Positions 9,962 through 17,963 of a DNA stretch of 64,000 nt are shown piece after piece; position 1 is the stretch's first letter; each line of letters starts with the position of its first letter. The notes below the pieces were generated by a model. It saw nothing but the letters and a program-made list of their open reading frames with translations, was not told where the DNA came from and searched no databases. The DNA comes from Lacrimispora xylanolytica (GTDB lineage Bacteria > Bacillota > Clostridia > Lachnospirales > Lachnospiraceae), in assembly GCF_026723765.1 (NCBI RefSeq), contig NZ_CP113524.1:1597001-1661000 (forward strand), written 5' to 3'. The position numbers and the translations under genes are program-made.

Positions 9962-10750
9962 ATGAAGATTCTAGTTTGTATCAAACAGGTACCTGACAGC
10001 AATAAGGTAGAGGTGGACCCTGTTACCGGAGTATTAAAAAGGGACGGAGCAGCCTCTAAGATGAATCCTTATGATCTCTATGCCATTGAAACAGCGCTTC
10101 GGATCAAAGAGAAAACAGGAGGAGAGGTCGACGTCATCTCCATGGGGCCGCCTCAGGCCAAGCAGGTAATCCGGGAGGCATTTTCCATGGGAGCAGACCA
10201 TGGGACCCTTTTATCGGACCGGAGATTTGGCGGAGCCGATGTTCTTGCCACCAGCTATACCCTGTCTCAGGGCATAAAGGCCATGGGAGAGTATGATTTA
10301 ATCCTCTGCGGCAAGCAGACCACAGACGGAGACACCGCACAGGTAGGGCCGGAGATATCTGAATGGCTGAATATACCAAGTGTATCCAATGTGGTAAGCA
10401 TCAGATCTCTGGAAGAGGATGGAATCACGGTGGATATGGACCTTCCAGGTGAAGTAGAGGTAGCAAAGGTAAAATTCCCCTGTCTGTTAGCCCTGGATAA
10501 GGATATCTTTCAGCCAAGACTTCCCTCCTATGTAAAAAAGTCAGAGACAAAGGACCGGGAGATCCGGGTCCTTTCCCTGGATGATATGACGGATCAGGAT
10601 GAAATGAATTACGGCCTTAACGGCTCTCCAACACAGGTACAGAAGATATTTCCTCCGGAAACCAATGACAAAAAGGAAGTCTGGGAAGAATCAGGAGACG
10701 TGCTTGCCAGGAAACTGTTTGACAAAATTGTGGAACTGAAGTTCGTTTAG
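9962..10750 (+). CDS. lctB: Electron transfer flavoprotein beta subunit of lactate dehydrogenase complex (LctB-like)
   Basis: EtfB-type subunit, 262 residues, starting with LVCIKQVPDSN and containing CGKQTTDGDTAQVGPEI. The ATG at 9962 follows GGAAAGGAAG and is preferred to an upstream in-frame ATG at 9911 that lies inside lctP. It is followed by a ferredoxin-domain EtfA and a GlcD-type dehydrogenase, the order found in the characterised electron-confurcating lactate dehydrogenase of Acetobacterium woodii (LctB-LctC-LctD). By analogy it would bind NAD+ and the bifurcating flavin; this is inference from gene order. Confidence 0.9.
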   Translation: MKILVCIKQVPDSNKVEVDPVTGVLKRDGAASKMNPYDLYAIETALRIKEKTGGEVDVISMGPPQAKQVIREAFSMGADHGTLLSDRRFGGADVLATSYTLSQGIKAMGEYDLILCGKQTTDGDTAQVGPEISEWLNIPSVSNVVSIRSLEEDGITVDMDLPGEVEVAKVKFPCLLALDKDIFQPRLPSYVKKSETKDREIRVLSLDDMTDQDEMNYGLNGSPTQVQKIFPPETNDKKEVWEESGDVLARKLFDKIVELKFV

Positions 10751-10761
10751 GAGGGAATATC

Positions 10762-11955
10762 ATGGCAAGATTAGTCGTACATCAGGAAAGAATTCCTGAC
10801 AATCAGGAACTGATAAAGATTTGTCCCTTTGGGGCATTGGAAGAGCAGGACGGAAGCGTAGTGGTCAATGCCGCCTGCAAGATGTGCCGTCTCTGCGTGA
10901 AAAAGGGACCTGCAGGTGCCGTTGAGTACGTGGAAGACGGAAAGAAGCCGGAGATTAACAAAGGGGAATGGAAGGGAATTGCCGTTTACGCAGACCATGT
11001 GGATGGAGTGATTCACCCCGTTACCTTTGAGCTCATTGGTAAGGCGAAGGAAATGGCTGCTGTTACCGGACAGGAAGTATCGGTCCTGTTTATGGGAAAG
11101 GATATCCGGGAGAAGAGTGAAGAAATCCTTCATTACGGCGCTGATAAGGTCTTTGTATACGATAAGGATGAGCTGGAGCGTTTCAAAATTGAGCCGTATA
11201 CAGCCGTCTTTGAAGACTTTATAAGGAGGAATAAGCCCTCTTCTATTCTTGTAGGGGCCACCACCGTAGGACGCCAGCTGGCACCAAGGGTGGCAGCCAG
11301 AATGAAAACAGGACTTACGGCAGACTGTACTATTTTGGAAATGAATGAAAACTCGGATTTGTCCCAGATCCGGCCAGCCTTTGGGGGAAATATCATGGCT
11401 CATATTAAAACTCCCAACCATCGTCCCCAGATTGCTACAGTGCGGTATAAAATCATGAATGCCCCGGCTCGTTCCGATTCCGTATCAGGAGAAATCGTAA
11501 CCTGTGACATTTCAAACGGTGCCCTGACAAGCCATGTAGAAGTCCTTGATATTCTGCCAAAGGAGAAGGAGTCCTTCATAGAAAATTCCGATGTTCTCAT
11601 CGTTGCCGGACGAGGAGTAAAAAAAGAAGAGGATTTATATATGCTGAACGAACTGGCAGACCTTCTTGGCGGACAGGTGGCATGCACCAGACCCATGGCA
11701 GAATCCGGCTGGCTGGATGCAAAGTATCAGATTGGATTGAGCGGACGTACGGTGAGACCAAAGCTTATCATCACCTGTGGAGTCTCCGGAGCCATTCAGT
11801 TCGTGGCAGGCATGAATCATTCGGATACCATCTTTGCCATTAACAATGATCCCAAAGCGCCTATCTTTAAAGCGGCTCATTACTGTCTGGTAGGCGACCT
11901 TTACGAAATTCTTCCTAAGCTAATCGCAAGGGTAAAAGAGAAGGAGGGAATGTAA
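10762..11955 (+). CDS. lctC: Electron transfer flavoprotein alpha subunit with N-terminal ferredoxin domain (LctC-like)
   Basis: EtfA fused to a short iron-sulfur domain, 397 residues against about 325 for plain EtfA. Four cysteines at C21, C39, C42 and C45 (CPFG and CKMCRLC) can hold one [4Fe-4S] cluster. The C-terminal FAD region is intact: [43 protein letters not shown]. This domain layout is known from LctC and CarE, the Etf subunits of electron-confurcating or bifurcating complexes that use ferredoxin. It supports a complex in which lactate oxidation by NAD+ is driven by reduced ferredoxin. Confidence 0.91.
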   Translation: MARLVVHQERIPDNQELIKICPFGALEEQDGSVVVNAACKMCRLCVKKGPAGAVEYVEDGKKPEINKGEWKGIAVYADHVDGVIHPVTFELIGKAKEMAAVTGQEVSVLFMGKDIREKSEEILHYGADKVFVYDKDELERFKIEPYTAVFEDFIRRNKPSSILVGATTVGRQLAPRVAARMKTGLTADCTILEMNENSDLSQIRPAFGGNIMAHIKTPNHRPQIATVRYKIMNAPARSDSVSGEIVTCDISNGALTSHVEVLDILPKEKESFIENSDVLIVAGRGVKKEEDLYMLNELADLLGGQVACTRPMAESGWLDAKYQIGLSGRTVRPKLIITCGVSGAIQFVAGMNHSDTIFAINNDPKAPIFKAAHYCLVGDLYEILPKLIARVKEKEGM

Positions 11956-11957
11956 TC

Positions 11958-13361
11958 ATGGGATATAAGAAAATAGATCAGGAAGATATTGCGTACATCA
12001 AAGGTATCATTTCCGATGAAGAACGTATCTTAATTGGGGATTTTATCAATGAAGAATACAGCCATGATGAATTAAGCGGCACCAGCAGCTACCCGGATAT
12101 TGTGGTGAAGGCGAAATCAGCCGAAGAAATATCTGCTGTCATGAAATATGCCTATGAAAACGTCATACCAGTTACCCCAAGAGGTGCCGGTACCGGGCTT
12201 GTTGGCTCTTCCGTGGCAATAGAACACGGTATTATGATTGATACCACCTTGATGAATCAGGTGCTGGAGCTTGATGAGGGCAATCTAACCATAACCGTGG
12301 AACCGGGCGTCCTTCTTATGGAGCTTTCCGCTTACGTGGAAGACCATGATTTGTTTTATCCGCCGGACCCAGGGGAAAAATCAGCCACCATCGGAGGCAA
12401 TATCAGCACCAATGCAGGAGGCATGAGGGCCGTAAAATACGGAGTGACCCGTGATTATGTAAGAGGACTGGAAGTGGTGCTCCCCAATGGAGAGATTACG
12501 GAGTTTGGAGGCAAGGTGGTCAAAAACAGCTCCGGATATGCCCTTAAGGATCTGATGGTAGGCTCAGAGGGAACCCTTGGCTTTATTACAAAAGCCACCT
12601 TAAAGCTGATTCCCCGTCCCAAGATGGTCATCAGTCTTTTAATTCCCTTCCCGACCCTGGAACAGGCAATTAATACAGTTCCCTTAATTGTCAAGGCAAA
12701 GACCATTCCAACCGCCATAGAATTTATGCAGAGAGAAGTTATCATTGATGCAGAGGAGTACCTTGGAAAGGCATTTCCGGATAAGCAGTCTGACGCCTAT
12801 CTCCTCCTTAAGTTTGACGGCAACACTCAGGAAGAAATTGAAAAGGCCTATGACAGCGTTGCAAAGCTCTGTCTGGAGCAGGGTGCTCTTGATGTCCTCA
12901 TCTCCGATACGGAGGAAAGGGAGGAATCCATCTGGAAGGCCAGAGGTGCCTTCTTAGAGGCTATCAAAGGCTCAACCACCTACATGGATGAGGTGGATAT
13001 GGTAGTTCCAAGAAGCCTGGTCAATGAAATGGTCACTTACCTACACAGCCTTCAGGAAGAATTTGATCTAAGAATCAAGAGCTTCGGCCATGCGGGAGAC
13101 GGAAATCTTCATGCCTATTTGCTTAAGGACGATTTAAGCGATGAGGAATGGGAGAAACGGATGAGCGGGGCAATGGAAAAGGTGTATGAAAAAGCCAGAA
13201 GCCTGGGAGGCCAGGTATCCGGAGAACACGGAATTGGATTTGCAAAGAAACCATATTTGAAAGAATCACTGCCTGAGGTTAATTTAATTCTCATGAATGG
13301 CATTAAAAAAGTATTTGACCCCAATAACATTTTAAATCCACATAAGGTTGCCCAGATGTAA
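11958..13361 (+). CDS. lctD: FAD-linked lactate dehydrogenase, GlcD family, copy 2 (LctD-like)
   Basis: Catalytic dehydrogenase predicted to oxidise D-lactate to pyruvate and hand electrons to LctBC. The 467 residues contain the PCMH FAD-binding motif [27 protein letters not shown], and the metal-site histidines in [12 protein letters not shown] plus GEHGIG. It starts two bases after the lctC stop; its ribosome site AAGGAGGG lies within the end of lctC, implying translational coupling. It shares many blocks with the copy at 3983. It is the last gene of the lactate operon; no terminator is visible before the next promoter. Confidence 0.9.
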   Translation: MGYKKIDQEDIAYIKGIISDEERILIGDFINEEYSHDELSGTSSYPDIVVKAKSAEEISAVMKYAYENVIPVTPRGAGTGLVGSSVAIEHGIMIDTTLMNQVLELDEGNLTITVEPGVLLMELSAYVEDHDLFYPPDPGEKSATIGGNISTNAGGMRAVKYGVTRDYVRGLEVVLPNGEITEFGGKVVKNSSGYALKDLMVGSEGTLGFITKATLKLIPRPKMVISLLIPFPTLEQAINTVPLIVKAKTIPTAIEFMQREVIIDAEEYLGKAFPDKQSDAYLLLKFDGNTQEEIEKAYDSVAKLCLEQGALDVLISDTEEREESIWKARGAFLEAIKGSTTYMDEVDMVVPRSLVNEMVTYLHSLQEEFDLRIKSFGHAGDGNLHAYLLKDDLSDEEWEKRMSGAMEKVYEKARSLGGQVSGEHGIGFAKKPYLKESLPEVNLILMNGIKKVFDPNNILNPHKVAQM

Positions 13362-13363
13362 TC

Positions 13364-13392
13364 TTGTCACGTTCCCCTTCCTGTAGTATGAT
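13364..13392 (+). promoter_or_regulatory. Sigma-A-type promoter for the alpha/beta hydrolase
   Basis: TTGTCA (13364-13369) and TATGAT (13387-13392) are separated by exactly 17 bp and lie 61 bp upstream of the hydrolase start, directly after the lctD stop codon. This suggests the hydrolase can be transcribed independently of the lactate operon. Confidence 0.6.
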
Positions 13393-13452
13393 GAGGATAA
13401 CAGATCGCTGTGTCTGTATCAAAATTCATACTTACATGGAAGGGGAATTGCT

Positions 13453-14283
13453 ATGAAAAGAGAAGGGATCATAAAAGAGGAAATGATGGTTGTCTCTGGG
13501 GACGGGACAAAGCTGAGATTCAGGAAAGATGTAGTGGAAGATCCGAGGGCCTTGATTGTTATTGCCCATGGATTGTGTGAGCATTTAAACCGTTATGATT
13601 ATTTTACAGAAAAGCTCAATGAAAATGGATACAGCGTTTACCGGTATGACCAAAGAGGACATGGGAAGTCCGAAGGCAAGAGGGTTTACTTCAGCGATTT
13701 TAACGAGATGCCAGATGATTTGTCCACAATCATTGCGATTGCCAAAAGAGAGAGTGGGGGAAAAAAGGTATTTTTATTTGGTCACAGCATGGGAGGAGAG
13801 ACGGTAACCCTCTATGGCACCAAACACCCAGGGACCGTGGACGGAATCATTACCTCTGGTGCCCTGACTCATTATAACAATCCTATTATGGGTGATTCTT
13901 TTCCAATTGCGGCTCCAGAGGATACATATCTGTCAAACGAACTAGGGGACGGTGTTTGCAGCGATTCTAAAGTCATAGAAGCCTATGCCAATGACCCGCT
14001 GGTGGAAAAGCAAATCAGTATCGGTCTTATTAACCAGATTTATGCAGGTGTGTTATGGTTAAAAGAACAAATTGGAAACTTCTCAGACCCAGTGCTCATA
14101 CTTCATGGAGCGGATGACGGACTTGTCTCAGCCAAGGATTCCCTGGAGTTTTTTGAGGAGATCAGTTCTAAGGATAAGAGTCTGAAGATATATGCAAATC
14201 TTTACCACGAGATTTTAAACGAACCAAGCAGGAACGAAATTATTGCTGATATTCTTTTGTGGTTAGGGAAACATAGGGGATAA
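13453..14283 (+). CDS. Alpha/beta hydrolase, monoacylglycerol-lipase-like
   Basis: Cytoplasmic serine hydrolase of 276 residues resembling monoacylglycerol lipase/lysophospholipase proteins. The nucleophile serine is in the elbow GHSMGG (about residue 113). An oxyanion-type HGLCEH segment lies near residue 38, the catalytic aspartate is likely in LILHGADDGLV, and the histidine in ANLYHEILNE. No signal peptide is present. AAGGGGAATTGCT supplies the ribosome site. It has its own promoter and a strong downstream terminator. The natural substrate is unknown. Confidence 0.82.
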   Translation: MKREGIIKEEMMVVSGDGTKLRFRKDVVEDPRALIVIAHGLCEHLNRYDYFTEKLNENGYSVYRYDQRGHGKSEGKRVYFSDFNEMPDDLSTIIAIAKRESGGKKVFLFGHSMGGETVTLYGTKHPGTVDGIITSGALTHYNNPIMGDSFPIAAPEDTYLSNELGDGVCSDSKVIEAYANDPLVEKQISIGLINQIYAGVLWLKEQIGNFSDPVLILHGADDGLVSAKDSLEFFEEISSKDKSLKIYANLYHEILNEPSRNEIIADILLWLGKHRG

Positions 14284-14306
14284 GATAAAGAATCCCACTA
14301 TATAAG

Positions 14307-14346
14307 AAAGACCGGACTGAGCCATTACACGCAGTCCGGTCTTTTT
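14307..14346 (+). terminator. Intrinsic terminator after the hydrolase
   Basis: A perfect 12-bp stem (AAAGACCGGACT at 14307-14318 with its complement ending at 14344) encloses a 14-nt loop and runs into a T tract. It closes the rightward unit that includes the hydrolase and possibly the lactate operon. Confidence 0.85.
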
Positions 14347-14635
14347 GAAAATTTCATTATTTATTCATTGCTTTTTCTGCCCACTTGGAATCCTTAAAAA
14401 TAGCCCTTCCCAGAATTACTCACAAAATGCTAAGTAATCAGTTAAAAGAACTAGAATCAGACGCTCTTATCATCCGCCTTTGGTTTAAGTAATTTGGGGT
14501 ACGTTATTATTCCACGGGTGAAAGAACCAACTTTTAGGTTGGATCATATGCAACTGTCTTGTGTAATTGATCAATGTGTCAGATGATTTCAACATTTATT
14601 AATGATTCATATATGAAATAAAAGTATGATGTGAT

Positions 14636-14670
14636 AAAAGCAGGCTGGCTAATATAGCGGTCTGCTTTTA
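14636..14670 (+). terminator. Hairpin with T-rich tail inside the gene-poor region
   Basis: AAAAGCAG (14636-14643) pairs with CTGCTTTT (14662-14669) around an 18-nt loop, followed by ATTAAT. No intact gene lies immediately upstream, so it may be left over from a lost gene. Confidence 0.45.
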
Positions 14671-14732
14671 TTAATCGTAAAGAATCAGTTTTAAAAATTT
14701 TATTTTTCATCAAAATGAAGCAATTTAACCTT

Positions 14733-14763
14733 AGCCATCACGCAATGTGGTGGCTTTTTCTTT
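14733..14763 (+). terminator. Orphan intrinsic terminator
   Basis: AGCCATCAC (14733-14741) pairs with GTGGTGGCT (14747-14755), with one G-T pair and a 5-nt loop, followed by TTTTCTTT. It is a good rho-independent terminator with no visible upstream gene. Confidence 0.7.
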
Positions 14764-14911
14764 GCCCAAATTAAAAAAAAGAAAGGGAGATAAATCTTCA
14801 CAGCAGGAAGATATAAGAGTCCGTGAATTTTTTAAACAGGGAGCTCATTGGTTATCTGATTTGGAACCGATATCAACAGGTTCAAGCTATAAAGCTGAGA
14901 TGAACCAATGA
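14762..14911 (+). pseudogene. Unidentified coding remnant lacking a start codon
   Basis: An open frame of 49 codons with protein-like composition (basic start, then REFFKQGAHWLSDLEPI, ending EMNQ-stop) begins at the T tract of the preceding terminator. It has no ATG or ribosome site. I do not recognise the family. It could be the tail of a lost gene or chance. Confidence 0.25.
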
Positions 14912-15133
14912 ATCAAACAATACAGAGGCACCAGGGTACTTAGGTAGATCATCAAACTCAGCCAGCACATCCGCTTTTTAAATAACATATTATGTCCATT
15001 AGAAGGAGGAATTAGAGATAAGATAGACCCCAAGCTGCTGCTTTGGCAGCCTGAAATTTGACGCGGAAGAGAGCATGCACCAACTTGGCCTATCTTAAAT
15101 ATATTAATATTAAAAAATAAAAGGAGAATTATT

Positions 15134-16642
15134 ATGGAATTATTTTATTGGAGCAATGAAAAGAAAATACCCTTAAAAAAATCCGATTTATATAGAGCAT
15201 TTAAAGACAATGGTAATGTGGAAAGTAAAAACAAATCTTTTTCTTCTAACCTAAATTCAAATTTCACTGATTTAAAAAATGGTATCATTTTAGAAACGAT
15301 AAGTGGCAGTAATGGGAATGAAACGAATTCATTTAAAAGCAAAAATCAAAGTGAAAATGATGATCTTCTGGTAGTGGAATCAGAAGATAAAACACCAATG
15401 ATTCTAACAAATCAGTTTATTATCCAGTTCAAACCCGATGTAACAAGAGAAGAAATTGATACGATTAATAGCCTTAATAATGTCAGCGTTATTGAAAGTA
15501 TTAAGGGGGAAGATAATACCTTCCTGGTGGAAACCGCAGAAGGCAACGCAGAAAATGCACTGGATCTGGCAAATACCTATCATAACGATGATAAGGTAAT
15601 ATTTGCACAACCAAATTTTGTCCGGTTGATGAAACCTATGGCATCATTAAGTAACGATCCGGATGTAAAGAAGCAGTGGGCTATTAAAAATACCGGACAA
15701 ACCGGAGGAATTGCAGGGGAAGATATCAAGGTTTTAGAGGCATGGGATATAACAACAGGAAGTAAAGATATTATCATTGCTATCGTAGACGAAGGGGTTG
15801 ATTACACCCATGAAGACTTAAATGTAGCAGATAAACTGGTAACCGGGTATGATGCCTGTTACAAGCGTGATGATCCCAATCCATTGACTGCCGATGCCCA
15901 TGGAACCGCTTGTGCAGGGATAGCGGCAGCAAAAAGCAATAACAACAAAGGAATCGCTGGTGTGGCTCCGGATTGTAAACTGATGGGAATCAGAATAGCC
16001 TATGGAGCTGGTACGGCATGGGTTACTGATGATGCAAAAATTGCAGATGGAATTGTAACAGCTGTGGACCGGGGAGCCGATGTCCTTAGTAACAGCTGGG
16101 GAGGCGGAAGTAAAAGCCAGACAATTATAAATGCAATCAATTATGCGAAACAGAAAGGCCGAAATGGAAAAGGCTGCGTTGTTTGCTTTGCCGCTGGTAA
16201 TGATAATGGTAAAGTTTCTTTCCCTGGTAATCTGGATAATGTTATCACAGTTGCAGCATGTAACGAGTATGGTGAAAGAAAAAGTAAGACAAGTAAAGAC
16301 GGGGAATATTGGTGGGGCAGTAACTATGGTCCTCAGGTTGATGTGGCTGCCCCAGGTGTTCACATTTACACAACTGATATTATGAATAAGGCAGGGTACA
16401 GCACTGGCAATTATGTAGATGGATTTAACGGTACGTCTGCTGCGACCCCACATGTTGCAGCAGTTGCTGCGCTTGTACTTTCCGTTGCTCCAGAACTAAA
16501 AGCGAGTGAAGTGGAAGAAATAATTAAAAATTCTGCAGATGACATTACTCCTAAAGGTTTTGATAATTATACCGGTTATGGAAGAGTAAATGCATTTAAA
16601 GCTGTTTCAAAGGCACTTGAAATTGTTAATGCAAAAAAATAG
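15134..16642 (+). CDS. Subtilisin-family serine protease (S8) without a signal peptide
   Basis: Serine endopeptidase of 502 residues. The catalytic triad is complete: D219 in IAIVDEGVDY, H256 in DAHGTACAG and S435 in NGTSAATPH, with the oxyanion asparagine N356 in AAGND. Residues 90-165 look like a processed propeptide/inhibitor domain (QFIIQFKPDVTREEID, then FAQPNF). The N-terminus (MELFYWSNEKK) is polar and has no Sec signal or lipobox. AAAGGAG gives the ribosome site. It stands alone between a decayed region and a convergent gene. It may act inside the cell, on lysis, or through a non-classical route; that part is open. Confidence 0.88.
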   Translation: MELFYWSNEKKIPLKKSDLYRAFKDNGNVESKNKSFSSNLNSNFTDLKNGIILETISGSNGNETNSFKSKNQSENDDLLVVESEDKTPMILTNQFIIQFKPDVTREEIDTINSLNNVSVIESIKGEDNTFLVETAEGNAENALDLANTYHNDDKVIFAQPNFVRLMKPMASLSNDPDVKKQWAIKNTGQTGGIAGEDIKVLEAWDITTGSKDIIIAIVDEGVDYTHEDLNVADKLVTGYDACYKRDDPNPLTADAHGTACAGIAAAKSNNNKGIAGVAPDCKLMGIRIAYGAGTAWVTDDAKIADGIVTAVDRGADVLSNSWGGGSKSQTIINAINYAKQKGRNGKGCVVCFAAGNDNGKVSFPGNLDNVITVAACNEYGERKSKTSKDGEYWWGSNYGPQVDVAAPGVHIYTTDIMNKAGYSTGNYVDGFNGTSAATPHVAAVAALVLSVAPELKASEVEEIIKNSADDITPKGFDNYTGYGRVNAFKAVSKALEIVNAKK

Positions 16643-16837
16643 TTTTATATTCTACATCAGAGCCTAAAGTTTGCCTAAATACGAAATGAGGTCGTCACAC
16701 TGGGAATAGATTCTATAGAAATTAGGATTTTCTAATCAACAGCTTTTTGTAAGATATGGACAATCTGAGTTGTCCATCGAATTGCATTTTTTATCTGCTG
16801 TCATTCCCTCAGTCATGACCAATATACCGGAAGGTCT

Positions 16838-16882
16838 GGATAATCGTCTATCTCCTGATTACAGTGGGATAGGCGATTATCC
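16838..16882. terminator. Long hairpin between convergent genes
   Basis: Bases 16838-16855 pair with 16866-16882 through about 17 bp including two G-T pairs. It lies between the rightward subtilase and the leftward anchored protein, where a bidirectional terminator is expected. The flanking T tract is weak (TATATTTA). A smaller 8-bp hairpin sits at 16756-16777. Confidence 0.55.
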
Positions 16883-16916
16883 TATATTTAAGGAAAAGAT
16901 TATACTCTATTTTATT

Positions 16917-17927
16917 TTAATTATTAATTGCTATGATTTTTAATCCTTTGTCTTCCAGGGAATGAAACCATACGTCCCCATTTCCCATCATAACCCCCAT
17001 ATCGTTGCTGAATAAATATCTGGTATAACTAACATCTATCCTGTATTTAAAATGGTCTGTTATGATATCTTCATAGGATTGTATAAATTCCTGAGGATTG
17101 TTAATGGTTTTATTGGCATTGTGTATTTTGACACTGATGGGATACTGAATCAGTTCCGCTAATTTTTCTTTCTCGTCACTCTTTATATATGATTTTATTT
17201 CTTTTGCAAAGTTTTCAACATCTTCTGTGGTTCCCTCTATGAGAGGATATCTTTTGTCAAGTGTGCTTCCAAAGGAATGGGAGAGTACCAGGTAAAGATT
17301 CACTTCAGCTTTATCCTTTTTATTGATAAAAATTCCTGTCAGAATATCTCCTTTTTGCGTCCCTGGCTCTATTACGCCTTGAAATGAGATACTCTCGTCT
17401 TCATTTGATAATATAAACGAAGCAGTTTGAATATCAATGGATCCTGTTAAATTTGTTTCGGTGTCGTCATCAGAAGTTATGTAGGAGGCGGTCAATTCAT
17501 TTCCATTTCTGAATATGGCCATATATATTTCTTCAAATATTTTTATATTTCCTTTCAATACGCTGGTATTCTGGTCACTGATAATCTGATTAATACTTTC
17601 TATATCCTCTGGAGGTACCGTCACTGTTTCCACAGGAGATGGAGTGCTGGTAAGTGGATCGGACTGGGCGAGAGAATCAGTCTCACTATTTATATTGGGA
17701 GCCGTATTGGATTCATAAGTTACCGGTGTGATCATATCATTTGGCGTATTATACCTTTTGCCAGAAAAATTATGTAATAAAAATAGACATAAAATAACGA
17801 TATGAAGCACTAATATTATTTTTGTGATTGGTTTCAAGTTTATATCCTCACTTTCATTTAAGGGTATTATGGGAACCTTTTTATCATAATAAGTTATCAT
17901 AATATCCAGAAAATAACAAGACATCAT
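16917..17927 (-). CDS. Membrane-anchored extracytoplasmic protein of unknown function
   Basis: I do not recognise a family. The 336-residue frame has one hydrophobic segment (IILVLHIVILCLFLL, about residues 35-50), then a Ser/Thr/Pro-rich linker (about 60-110) and a soluble domain predicted outside the cell. The C-terminal 100 residues, with a segment on an acidic Lys-rich helix and YRIDVSYTRYLFSND, could resemble SnoaL/NTF2-like folds, which is a guess. A TTG at 17837 preceded by GTGAGG may be the true start, which would place the hydrophobic segment right at the N-terminus like a signal anchor. It is monocistronic and convergent with the subtilase. Confidence 0.6.
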   Translation of the reverse strand: MMSCYFLDIMITYYDKKVPIIPLNESEDINLKPITKIILVLHIVILCLFLLHNFSGKRYNTPNDMITPVTYESNTAPNINSETDSLAQSDPLTSTPSPVETVTVPPEDIESINQIISDQNTSVLKGNIKIFEEIYMAIFRNGNELTASYITSDDDTETNLTGSIDIQTASFILSNEDESISFQGVIEPGTQKGDILTGIFINKKDKAEVNLYLVLSHSFGSTLDKRYPLIEGTTEDVENFAKEIKSYIKSDEKEKLAELIQYPISVKIHNANKTINNPQEFIQSYEDIITDHFKYRIDVSYTRYLFSNDMGVMMGNGDVWFHSLEDKGLKIIAINN

Positions 17928-17963
17928 AAGCCTGTTATCTCCAAATGAAGGATTATAGCTTTT

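Larger units (their letters stand above)
14347..15133. other. Gene-poor decayed region with short coding remnants
   Basis: About 790 bp with no convincing gene. On the minus strand, bases about 14358-14417 read as an open stretch ending AEKAMNK-stop that looks like the last 20 residues of an enzyme whose upstream part is lost to a stop codon. Two hairpins lie at 14636-14670 and 14733-14763. A plus-strand open stretch without ATG follows at 14762-14911. An AGAAGGAGGAATT ribosome-like sequence at about 15001 has no start codon after it. The pattern fits an old deletion or gene decay between the hydrolase and the subtilase. Confidence 0.45.

Noticed and set aside
10771-11421. Minus-strand frame of 216 residues opposite the ferredoxin-domain EtfA
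   Set aside because: Long but entirely antisense to a well-supported gene, with composition typical of a shadow frame.
14431-14560. Transposase remnant in the gene-poor stretch
   Set aside because: Short open frames here show no transposase motif and no terminal inverted repeats or target duplications were found.
16756-16777. 8-bp ATGGACAA/TTGTCCAT hairpin as a regulatory site
   Set aside because: Short, near the end of the subtilase, no T tract and no nearby promoter; the larger hairpin at 16838 is a better terminator.
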